Positions 7,683-17,138 of a stretch of DNA of 64,000 bases are shown here, in pieces. The notes below the pieces were generated by a model. It had not been told where the DNA came from. It did no database searches and worked only from the letters and a program-made list of their open reading frames with translations. The DNA lies in assembly GCF_910586915.1 (NCBI RefSeq), contig NZ_CAJULN010000011.1, forward strand, positions 1-64,000, written 5' to 3'. Within the stretch, counting starts at the first letter, position 1, and each line of letters opens with the position of its first letter. Made by a program: the position numbers and the translations under genes. This DNA is from an uncultured Bacteroides sp. (GTDB taxonomy: Bacteria; Bacteroidota; Bacteroidia; Bacteroidales; Bacteroidaceae).

Positions 7683-8498
7683 TCAATTTATATCAAAGTA
7701 TACACCTTCTTCCAACTGATAAATATGTGAATAACTTTTATGACAGACAACCACCGAAACTTCCTTTTCTACCACTATGGACTTTTGTTTAACAAAAAGA
7801 CAACAACAAATCCTATACACATAGTTCTGCATAAAAAACAAGAAAATACAAAAAGCAATCAAAGCGACCAACCAGGTTATATCTCTACCGGAAAATATCA
7901 TCCACCAGGAATCGTAAAGATATCCGGTTACACCTACTTCACATCTACATCCTATATAAGAAACGGTCAAACTATCCGACTTTGACAAATAAAAGGAATC
8001 TGTTGAATAAGTATAAGTTTCATGTTCCTGCCAGTCTGATACAGAAATACGTATGGCTGTTTTTCCGAAAAATCCTAATTCAGCCAAACGATTCTTCCAA
8101 ACAATGTTTAATGAATCGGCATTTAAAGGAGATATATGTAGAAGATAAGAGTGCACTCCTCTCAAGTCGTCCGAAGACTGTTCTATGTTGTGAATGTATT
8201 TTTCATAAGGAATCCAAAAGTCTTTTTTACCGGCTTCGTTCCTTAATGTTACCTTTATCGGTTCTTTTTTGCTATTGACAACATCCTCTAACAATCGAAT
8301 ATTCCCCGACAAATGGCAATACACATCGATACTCTTCCATTTCTGCAACTCTTCCTGCAAAGCTACATGAAAAGTGCTACGCGCCTACGTTTGCCAAAAC
8401 CCTAACCGGTCCTGATACAGAAACCAGCCAGTAACTCCTGCCGTCACGAGACCTATGACCACATATATCAACAATAGTATGCTATCTTCTTTTTTCAT
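7683..8498 (-). pseudogene. Broken membrane-anchored regulator of the NVEALA locus
   Basis: An ATG at 8498 opens a frame with a hydrophobic anchor (ILLLIYVVIGLVTAGVTGWF), but codon 38 is TAG (8385-8387). Past the stop the same frame runs on as ARSTFHVALQEELQKWKSID for 225 codons from a TTG at 8360. That part has an extracytoplasmic domain, a second membrane helix (WLVALIAFCIFLFFMQNYVY) and only about 45 further residues, ending YQLEEGVYFDIN. From memory, homologues beside NVEALA/propeller genes continue after this point into a winged-helix DNA-binding domain, which is absent here. Nonsense mutation is seen; loss of the domain is inferred. Confidence 0.7.
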
Positions 8499-8654
8499 CG
8501 TATATCCGTGTGTTGCTCATTTTCAGACACCAAAGTTAGACATTTTTTCCAACGACAGACCGTTTCTCGGTTAAAGAAATGATGCCGTTTTCCTTTTTAG
8601 TATTTTTATCGCAAAATATTCTCAATAAAATGCATCGGACTATGGTAAAAAGAC

Positions 8655-8662
8655 TATATTTG
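8655..8662 (+). promoter_or_regulatory. Bacteroides -7 element ahead of ppk1
   Basis: TATATTTG, matching TAnnTTTG, 17 bases before the ppk1 start. No Pho-box-like repeat is visible between 8499 and 8679. Confidence 0.55.
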
Positions 8663-8679
8663 GAAAAATCTTAAAGCAC

Positions 8680-10764
8680 ATGAAAAACAAATATAATTAT
8701 TTCAAGAGAGACATCAGTTGGCTGTCGTTCAACTACCGCGTACTACTAGAAGCACTGGATGAGCATCTTCCGCTCTACGAACGCATTAATTTTATCTCCA
8801 TCTACTCGTCCAACCTTGAGGAGTTTTACAAAATCCGCGTAGCCGACCATAAAGCCGTTGCTTCGGGAGCTACGGAAAGTGACGAAGAAACCGTGCAATC
8901 CGCCTGCGAACTGGTAGAAGAAATCAATCGGGAAGTCAACCGCCAACTGGACGATCGTGTGCGTATCTACGAGCAGAAGATACTACCTGCCTTGCGCAAA
9001 AATCACATCATATTTTATCAGGACAGCCACGTAGAACCGTTTCATCAGCAGTTTATCGAGGACTTTTTCAAGGAAGAAATCTTCCCCTACCTGCAACCCG
9101 TTCCCGTGTCGAAAGACAAAATCGTCTCTTTCCTGCGAGACAACCGACTCTATCTCGCCATCCGTGCCTATCTGAAAAACGGAGATACACACATACCTTA
9201 TTATTTTGTCATGAAGCAACCCTACGCCAAAGTGCCCCGTTTCATCGAACTTCCCGCACACGAAAAGAACCATTACCTGATGTTTGCCGAAGACATCATC
9301 AAGGCAAACCTTCCCCTCATCTTTCCCGGTTACGACATCGACTCAAGCTACTGCATCAAAATATCGCGCGATGCCGATATCCTGATTGACGACACCGCCA
9401 GCAGCGCCGACCTCGTTGCCCAACTGAAAAAGAAGGTGAAGAAACGCAAGATAGGTGACGTGTGTCGCTTTGTCTATGACCGTGCCATGCCGCAAGACTT
9501 TCTTGATTTTCTCGTAGACGCCTTCTGCATCCAGCGCGACGAACTTGTCCCCGGCGACAAGCACCTTAACCTGGAAGACCTGCGCCATCTGCCCAACCCG
9601 ACCAAATCCGCACACACCGTCGAAAAGCCGAAGCCGATGAAACTCACCGTTCTCGACGAAAAGGAATCCATCTTCAACTATGTTGCCCGGAAGGACTTGC
9701 TGCTCTATTACCCGTATCACTCGTTCGAACACTTCATCCATTTCCTCTACGAAGCCGTGCACAATCCGGAGACCCGCGAAATCATGGTAACACAATATCG
9801 CGTAGCCGAAAACTCGGCAGTCATCAACACCCTGATAGCTGCCGCACAGAACGGCAAGAAGGTAACCGTATTCGTAGAACTGAAAGCACGCTTCGACGAG
9901 GAAAACAACCTCGCCACCGCCGAAATGATGCAGGCTGCCGGCATCAAGATAATCTACAGCCTACCCGGACTGAAAGTACACGCCAAAGTCGCCCTTATCC
10001 GGCGTCGCGGCCCGAACGGTGAGAAACTGCCCGGTTACGCCTACATCAGCACCGGCAACTTCAACGAAAAAACCGCCACCCTATATGCCGACTGCGGACT
10101 TTTCACGTGCCGCAAAGAGATTGTGAACGACCTCTACAACCTGTTCCGCACGCTACAAGGCAAGCAGACACCGAAATTCTCTACCCTACTTGTTGCCCGC
10201 TTCAACCTTATTCCGGAGCTGAACCGCCTCATCGACCGCGAGATTGCCCTCGCCAATCAAGGCAAACAAGGACGCATCATTCTCAAAATGAATGCTCTGC
10301 AAGACCCCGTCATGATTGACCGTCTCTACGAAGCCTCCGAACACGGCGTACAAATCGACCTTATCGTCCGCGGTATCTGCTGCCTTATCCCCGGCAAGCC
10401 CTACAGCCGCAACATCCGTGTCACCCGCATTGTGGACAGTTTTCTGGAGCACGCCCGCATCTGGTACTTCGGCAACGACGGCAACCCCAAAGTATTCATG
10501 GGCTCACCCGACTGGATGCGTCGTAACCTCTACCGGCGTATCGAAGCCGTCACCCCCGTTCTCGACAACGACCTGCGCGACAGCCTGATAAAGATGCTCG
10601 ACATCCAGCTTGCCGACAATCAAAAGGCCTGCCGGGTAGACGACGAACTGCGAAACGTGTTCAAAAAACGCTCCTCCGGCACACCCGCCATACGCGCACA
10701 ATATGCGTTTTACAAATGGTTGTCATCCGCTATTCCGTATCAGGCCAATTGTATCTCTCTTTGA
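8680..10764 (+). CDS. ppk1: Polyphosphate kinase 1
   Basis: Reversible transfer of the ATP gamma-phosphate to inorganic polyphosphate. 694 aa, the usual length. The N-terminal block FKRDISWLSFNYRVLLEALD is typical, as is YSSNLEEFYKIRVA. The two phospholipase D-like halves carry the expected histidines: KVHAKVAL near residue 432, the autophosphorylated His in relatives, and LEHARIWYFGN near residue 590. The next gene on the same strand is a PiT phosphate transporter, so this stretch handles phosphate, though a 463-base gap with palindromes separates them. Confidence 0.95.
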   Translation: MKNKYNYFKRDISWLSFNYRVLLEALDEHLPLYERINFISIYSSNLEEFYKIRVADHKAVASGATESDEETVQSACELVEEINREVNRQLDDRVRIYEQKILPALRKNHIIFYQDSHVEPFHQQFIEDFFKEEIFPYLQPVPVSKDKIVSFLRDNRLYLAIRAYLKNGDTHIPYYFVMKQPYAKVPRFIELPAHEKNHYLMFAEDIIKANLPLIFPGYDIDSSYCIKISRDADILIDDTASSADLVAQLKKKVKKRKIGDVCRFVYDRAMPQDFLDFLVDAFCIQRDELVPGDKHLNLEDLRHLPNPTKSAHTVEKPKPMKLTVLDEKESIFNYVARKDLLLYYPYHSFEHFIHFLYEAVHNPETREIMVTQYRVAENSAVINTLIAAAQNGKKVTVFVELKARFDEENNLATAEMMQAAGIKIIYSLPGLKVHAKVALIRRRGPNGEKLPGYAYISTGNFNEKTATLYADCGLFTCRKEIVNDLYNLFRTLQGKQTPKFSTLLVARFNLIPELNRLIDREIALANQGKQGRIILKMNALQDPVMIDRLYEASEHGVQIDLIVRGICCLIPGKPYSRNIRVTRIVDSFLEHARIWYFGNDGNPKVFMGSPDWMRRNLYRRIEAVTPVLDNDLRDSLIKMLDIQLADNQKACRVDDELRNVFKKRSSGTPAIRAQYAFYKWLSSAIPYQANCISL

Positions 10765-10825
10765 AGCGACATTCGATTCGGCAGAGGAAATGGTTTAAAT
10801 AGCCACTATAAGATTATTATTGAGG

Positions 10826-10845
10826 AAAATTTAAACAGGCTCTTA
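10826..10845 (+). repeat. Single arm of the AAACAGGCTC repeat
   Basis: Matches 50886-50905 at 19 of 20 positions (core AAACAGGCTCTTA). At 50837-50902 the arm is paired with its inverse in a palindrome; here the second arm is missing. Confidence 0.6.
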
Positions 10846-10914
10846 TATAAAACTAATCTTTTTCCTGCGATGGCCTGTCGGCTGCCATGCGAATGTCTGT
10901 CGGTTTTCTTACTA

Positions 10915-11018
10915 AAATTTATTCGTCTGACTATAGTGACCGTTTCGTCTGACTATAGTCAGACGAAAGAAACACTACAGTCAGACGCAAGTTCAACTAT
11001 AGTCAGACGAATAAATTT
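10915..11018. repeat. Nested palindromic array, word CGTCTGACTATAGT
   Basis: Outer arms 10915-10937 and 10996-11018 are perfect 23-bp reverse complements. Inside is a perfect 26-bp palindrome (10943-10968) centred on GACTATAGTC, and a further variant unit at 10975-10987 (CTACAGTCAGACG). So the same word appears about five times in both orientations within 104 nt. It can fold as one long stem or as separate hairpins. Confidence 0.8.
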
Positions 11019-11142
11019 ATGCATTCCGACCGTTAGTCTGTAGGCAACGGAAAATTAAATCGTAGGCAATTCTCCGTTAACCGATAGGGTGAACATAAGC
11101 ATCCGATGAAGTACACTATAAAAAAAGGATGTCTCCGCAATT

Positions 11143-11164
11143 CTGTAACAGAATTGTAACATAA
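11143..11164 (+). promoter_or_regulatory. Pho-box-like direct repeat ahead of the phosphate transporter
   Basis: CTGTAAC-AGAA-TTGTAAC-ATAA: two 7-mers identical at 6 of 7 positions with an 11-bp period, 64 bases before the transporter start. The layout (7-mer, 4-bp AT-rich spacer, 7-mer) is that of PhoB/PhoP boxes in other bacteria. The same bases also form a 9-1-9 palindrome (11138-11156). Binding by a PhoB-type protein is inference. Confidence 0.4.
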
Positions 11165-11227
11165 ATGATATGCTGCTGCAATGTGAAATTACGTCCTTTG
11201 CTTCCGTAAATAACATACGAACAATTT

Positions 11228-13522
11228 ATGGAAACAATCTATTTATGTATCATCATCTTCCTCTTCGCCCTTGCCATCTTTGACCTGGCAGTCGGAGTAA
11301 GCAACGATGCGGTAAACTTCCTTAACTCGGCAGTAGGAGCCAAAGCCGCTTCGTTCAAAACCATCCTGTTCATTGCAGGCTTGGGAATATTCATCGGTGC
11401 GGCACTGTCCAACGGTATGATGGACATCGCCCGGCACGGTATATACCAACCCCAGCATTTTTACTTTGCCGAAATCATGTGTATCCTGCTTGCCGTGATG
11501 CTGACCGACGTGGTGCTGCTCGATGTGTTCAATTCGATGGGAATGCCTACCTCTACCACCGTCTCGATGGTATTCGAACTCCTCGGAGGTACATTCGCCC
11601 TCTCTCTCATCAAGGTGCAGGGCAGCGACACCCTCGGCTTAGGCGACCTAATCAATACCGACAAAGCACTCTCCGTCATCATGGCAATCTTCGTATCCGT
11701 AGCCATTGCCTTCTTCTTCGGGATGATAGTGCAATGGATAGCCCGCGTCGTCTTTACCTTCAATTATAAGAGAAAGATGAAATACAGCATCGCCCTCTTC
11801 GGTGGGATAGCTGCCACCTCCATCCTCTACTTCATGCTCTTCAAAGGGCTGAAAGAAAGCTCGTTCATGACTCCCGAAAACAAACAGTGGATACAGGCAA
11901 ACGCCTGGATGCTCATCGCCTCCTTCTTAGTATTCTTCACCCTGCTGATGCAGGTGCTGCACTGGTGCAAGGTGAATGTATTCAGGATTGTCGTCCTGAT
12001 GGGTACTTTCGCTCTCGCATTAGCGTTTGCGGGCAACGACCTCGTCAATTTCATCGGTATCCCGTTGACAGGCTTCTCCGCTTTTATGGACTACACTGCC
12101 AATGGTAACGGTAATGCCAACGGTTTTCTGATGTCTTCGCTATTGGGAGCCGCACAGACACCGTGGTATTTCCTCGTCGGCGCCGGAGCCGTCATGGTCT
12201 ATGCCTTGTGTACTTCCAAAAAGGCACAAGCCGTTATCAAGACTTCCGTCGACCTTGCCCGGCAGGACGAGAGCGAAGAGGCCTTCGGCAGCACACCCAT
12301 AGCCCGCACACTGGTTCGTTTCAGCATGACACTTGCCAACGGAATAGCTTCCATCACCCCCGAAAGCACCAAAGCATGGCTGAACAAACGCTTCCGCAAA
12401 GACGAAGCCATCATTGCCGACGGTGCTGCATTCGACCTTGTACGTGCATCTGTCAATCTTGTGTTGGCAAGCCTGCTCATCGCTTTGGGTACTTCGCTGA
12501 AACTCCCCTTGTCTACTACCTACGTTACCTTTATGGTAGCAATGGGTACTTCGCTCGCCGACCGTGCCTGGGGACGCGACTCCGCCGTCTACCGCATCAC
12601 CGGCGTACTGAGCGTCATCGGCGGCTGGTTCATCACTGCCGGAGCTGCTTTTACCATCTGTTTCATCGTCACCTTCATCCTTCATTACGGCGGCAATGTC
12701 TCCATCATTGTCCTCGTCGGTCTGGCTGTCTTTATCCTCATACGTAGCCAGGTGATGTACAACAAACGGAACAAAAAAGCACAGGACAGCGAAACCTTCA
12801 AGCAACTGCTACAGACATCGGACAACCAAGAGGCTCTGCAACTGATGCGCAAGCACACCGGCGAGGAGCTTGGTAAAGTACTCAAGTATGCCGAAACAAA
12901 CTTCGAACTGGCGGTAAACTCCTTCATCCACGAAAACCTGCGGGGATTGCGCCGTGCAACGGACGCCACCAAATTCGAGAAACAGCTTATCAAGCAGATG
13001 AAACGCACGGGAACCGTAGCCATGTGCCGCCTCGACAGCCAGACCGTGCTGGAGAAAGGGCTTTACTACTATCAGGGAAATGACTTTGCCGGCGAACTGG
13101 TGTACAGCATCGCTCGCCTGTGCGAACCTTGCCTGGAGCATATCGACAACAACTTCAACCCCTTAGACGCTATTCAGAAAGGAGAATTCAAGGATGCCAC
13201 CGAAGACATCACCTACTTCATCCACCAATGCCGCAAAAAGATGGAAAATAACGAGTACGACAGCATCGAGGAAGAGGCACGACTGGCAGACAACCTCAAC
13301 CGGCAACTCTCGTCACTGAAACACAAAGAGCTGCAACGCATCCAGCATCAGACGGGAAGCATCCGCGTGAGCGTCATCTACCTGACCATGATTCAGGAAG
13401 CGCAAAACGTGGTGACTTATACCCTCAACCTGATGAAAGCCAACCGCAAGTTTCAGACGGACAAAATACCGACTGCCCAGCATACCGCCGACATCGAAAC
13501 CACCGGACTATATACCGAATAA
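11228..13522 (+). CDS. PiT-family inorganic phosphate transporter with PhoU-like C-terminal domain
   Basis: Inner-membrane phosphate (or metal-phosphate) permease, 764 aa. The two PiT signatures are visible in the two halves: VSNDAVNFLNSAVGAKAASF near residue 24 and FAGNDLVNFIGIPLTGFSAF near residue 263. About ten hydrophobic helices run to residue 505. The last 250 residues are soluble, helical and charged (EEARLADNLNRQLSSLKHKE) and look like a PhoU/DUF47 domain, so this one chain replaces the two-gene pit arrangement of other bacteria. Upstream lies the Pho-box-like repeat; ppk1 is the neighbour. Confidence 0.88.
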   Translation: METIYLCIIIFLFALAIFDLAVGVSNDAVNFLNSAVGAKAASFKTILFIAGLGIFIGAALSNGMMDIARHGIYQPQHFYFAEIMCILLAVMLTDVVLLDVFNSMGMPTSTTVSMVFELLGGTFALSLIKVQGSDTLGLGDLINTDKALSVIMAIFVSVAIAFFFGMIVQWIARVVFTFNYKRKMKYSIALFGGIAATSILYFMLFKGLKESSFMTPENKQWIQANAWMLIASFLVFFTLLMQVLHWCKVNVFRIVVLMGTFALALAFAGNDLVNFIGIPLTGFSAFMDYTANGNGNANGFLMSSLLGAAQTPWYFLVGAGAVMVYALCTSKKAQAVIKTSVDLARQDESEEAFGSTPIARTLVRFSMTLANGIASITPESTKAWLNKRFRKDEAIIADGAAFDLVRASVNLVLASLLIALGTSLKLPLSTTYVTFMVAMGTSLADRAWGRDSAVYRITGVLSVIGGWFITAGAAFTICFIVTFILHYGGNVSIIVLVGLAVFILIRSQVMYNKRNKKAQDSETFKQLLQTSDNQEALQLMRKHTGEELGKVLKYAETNFELAVNSFIHENLRGLRRATDATKFEKQLIKQMKRTGTVAMCRLDSQTVLEKGLYYYQGNDFAGELVYSIARLCEPCLEHIDNNFNPLDAIQKGEFKDATEDITYFIHQCRKKMENNEYDSIEEEARLADNLNRQLSSLKHKELQRIQHQTGSIRVSVIYLTMIQEAQNVVTYTLNLMKANRKFQTDKIPTAQHTADIETTGLYTE

Positions 13523-13569
13523 GCATCGGTTTATAGGGCGTGTTGTGTGCCTGTTCCGATTTTTTGCGT

Positions 13570-13577
13570 AACTTTGC
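13570..13577 (+). promoter_or_regulatory. Bacteroides -7 element ahead of the ABC-F gene
   Basis: TAACTTTG, matching TAnnTTTG, 22 bases before the start codon at 13600. Confidence 0.55.
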
Positions 13578-13599
13578 CGCATAATTTAGTAAGAATAGT

Positions 13600-15237
<1,638 letters not shown>

Positions 15238-15322
15238 TAAATTAATAAAAAAGAAGACAGGTAACGATAAGCAGAAAAAAAGTATTCTTATATTTGTGTT
15301 ATTTAATTCTCCAAACGAAAGG

Positions 15323-15742
15323 ATGAAAGGGAAGAAACGAATTATAGTAACCGTACTATTTTTAATCAACATCATCATGTTGATAGCTGCCGTTATCCCC
15401 CATCATCACCACAACGGGACAATCTGTATGAAACAGGACTTACCTGTAGAACAGCAGTGTCCCGTACACGGACATCACCACCATCATCCCGACAATGATG
15501 CGTGTTGCGGCAGCGAATGCCTGACGCATTTTCAGTCACCTATCCCATCCGTACATACAGACAGCAAACCGGACTATGTATTCATTGCTACCCTGTTCAC
15601 GGATGTAATCATCGAACATCTGTTGCGCCCGCAAGAAAGACGGATTAAGAATTACTACGTCTACCGCGACTCCCTGCACGGCACGGATACTCCCCGTGCC
15701 ACCTCGCTACGTGCCCCTCCCTACCACACTGTTTTTGCGTAA
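15323..15742 (+). CDS. Small His-rich membrane-anchored protein of the metal efflux operon
   Basis: Protein of 139 aa with one N-terminal hydrophobic segment (IIVTVLFLINIIMLIAAVIP), then PHHHHNG, HGHHHHHPDNDACC and further His and Cys. I chose the ATG at 15323 because the upstream extension of the frame is Lys/Arg-rich and lies in the preceding gene's end. It resembles the DUF6769-type proteins of Bacteroides. It stands 85 bases ahead of a His-rich RND adaptor, so periplasmic metal binding or delivery to the pump is a reasonable inference. Metal unknown. Confidence 0.72.
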   Translation: MKGKKRIIVTVLFLINIIMLIAAVIPHHHHNGTICMKQDLPVEQQCPVHGHHHHHPDNDACCGSECLTHFQSPIPSVHTDSKPDYVFIATLFTDVIIEHLLRPQERRIKNYYVYRDSLHGTDTPRATSLRAPPYHTVFA

Positions 15743-15827
15743 AACGTGAATGCAAACACGTTGCATACGCATCACCTTATCTTTGCAACGTAAAAAAACA
15801 GTAAAACTTAGTAGGAAGACATCATTT

Positions 15828-17105
15828 ATGAAAAAGATTTTTTTGATGGGAATCTTGGGCTTGTTTGCCTTAGGCTCCTGTACCGACAAGAATGCACACA
15901 GTCATGAAGGACATGACCACAGCGAGAATGTGCACAACCACGAGGGACATAACCACGAAGGACACAATCATGATGAACACAATCATGAAGGACATAATCA
16001 TGACGAACATGACCACGAAGGGCATAGCCATGACGGCCACAACCACGAAGCAGCCGCAACCGGCAACCATACCGGCTCCCACAGCGACGAAATCATCCTC
16101 CCAAAAGCCAAAGCCGATGCTGCCGGAGTAAAAGTAAGCATCGTAGAGCCTGCCCCATTCCAGCAAGTTATCAAAACAAGCGGACAAGTATTGGCGGCAC
16201 AAGGCGACGAATCGGTAGCCGTAGCCACAGTGGCGGGTGTTGTCTCCTTCCGTGGAAAAGTGACGGAAGGCATGAGCGTAGGGCGCGGCACTCCGCTCGT
16301 CACCATCTCTTCAAACAACATCGCAGAGGGAGACCCGGTGCAACGCGCACGCATCGCTTACGAAGTGTCGAAGAAAGAATACGAACGCATGAAAGCCCTT
16401 GTAGCCGATAAGATAGTGTCCGACAAGGATTTCGCACAGGCAGAGCAGAACTACGAAAACGCACGCATCAGCTACGAAGCACTCGCCAAGAACCACTCGG
16501 CAAGCGGACAAAGCATCACCGCCCCCATCGCCGGATACGTGAAGAGCATCCTCGTGAAAGAAGGCGACTACGTGACCATCGGCCAACCGTTGGTCAGCGT
16601 GACGCAGAACCGCCGCCTGTTCCTCCGTGCCGAAGTGTCGGAAAAGTACTACCCGTATCTTCGCACCATCGGCTCCGCCAATTTCCAGACGCCCTATGAT
16701 AATAAGGTGTACGAGCTGAGCACACTGAACGGACGGCTACTCTCGTCCGGAAAAACATCGGGCGATAATTCCTTCTACGTGCCCGTAACGTTTGAATTCG
16801 ACAACAAAGGCGATATCATTGCCGGCTCCTACGTAGAAATCTACCTACTCTCTTCGCAGCAGGAAAACGTGCTTTCCCTTCCGCGCACGGCACTGACCGA
16901 AGAGCAGGGAGTATTCTTTGTCTACCTGCAACTCGACGAAGAGGGATACAAGAAGCAGGAAGTCACTTTAGGAGCCAACAACGGCAAGAGCGTGCAAATA
17001 CTCACCGGAATAAAACCGGGCGACCGTGTGGTGACCGAAGGCGCTTACCAAGTACGCCTGGCAAGTGCCAGCAATGCCATCCCTGCCCACAGCCACGAGC
17101 ACTAA
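15828..17105 (+). CDS. RND metal efflux periplasmic adaptor with His-rich N-terminus
   Basis: Membrane-fusion protein of a CusB/CzcB-type pump, 425 aa. The start at 15828 gives a lipoprotein signal, MKKIFLMGILGLFALGSC (Cys18). Residues about 22-80 are a His/Asp/Glu/Gly-rich tract built from repeats of the kind NHEGHNHDEH, clearly a metal-binding segment. The HlyD core follows: lipoyl-like strand TSGQVLAAQGDESVAVATVA, a helical hairpin (VSKKEYERMKALVADKIVSD), then beta-barrel segments. Next genes are the RND pump and the TolC channel, in the expected order. Confidence 0.9.
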   Translation: MKKIFLMGILGLFALGSCTDKNAHSHEGHDHSENVHNHEGHNHEGHNHDEHNHEGHNHDEHDHEGHSHDGHNHEAAATGNHTGSHSDEIILPKAKADAAGVKVSIVEPAPFQQVIKTSGQVLAAQGDESVAVATVAGVVSFRGKVTEGMSVGRGTPLVTISSNNIAEGDPVQRARIAYEVSKKEYERMKALVADKIVSDKDFAQAEQNYENARISYEALAKNHSASGQSITAPIAGYVKSILVKEGDYVTIGQPLVSVTQNRRLFLRAEVSEKYYPYLRTIGSANFQTPYDNKVYELSTLNGRLLSSGKTSGDNSFYVPVTFEFDNKGDIIAGSYVEIYLLSSQQENVLSLPRTALTEEQGVFFVYLQLDEEGYKKQEVTLGANNGKSVQILTGIKPGDRVVTEGAYQVRLASASNAIPAHSHEH

Positions 17106-17138
17106 CCACCAGTCATTAACCACTAAAACACTAACAAC

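Larger units (their letters stand above)
10765..11227. other. Intergenic region rich in palindromes, 463 bp
   Basis: Between ppk1 and the phosphate transporter. It holds a half copy of a repeat arm (10826-10845), a nested palindromic array (10915-11018) and a Pho-box-like direct repeat (11143-11164). No coding frame is credible. No good TAnnTTTG stands before the transporter. Confidence 0.7.

Noticed and set aside
10915..11018. CRISPR-like array
   Set aside because: Units are inverted as well as direct, spacing is irregular and there are no cas genes in the window.
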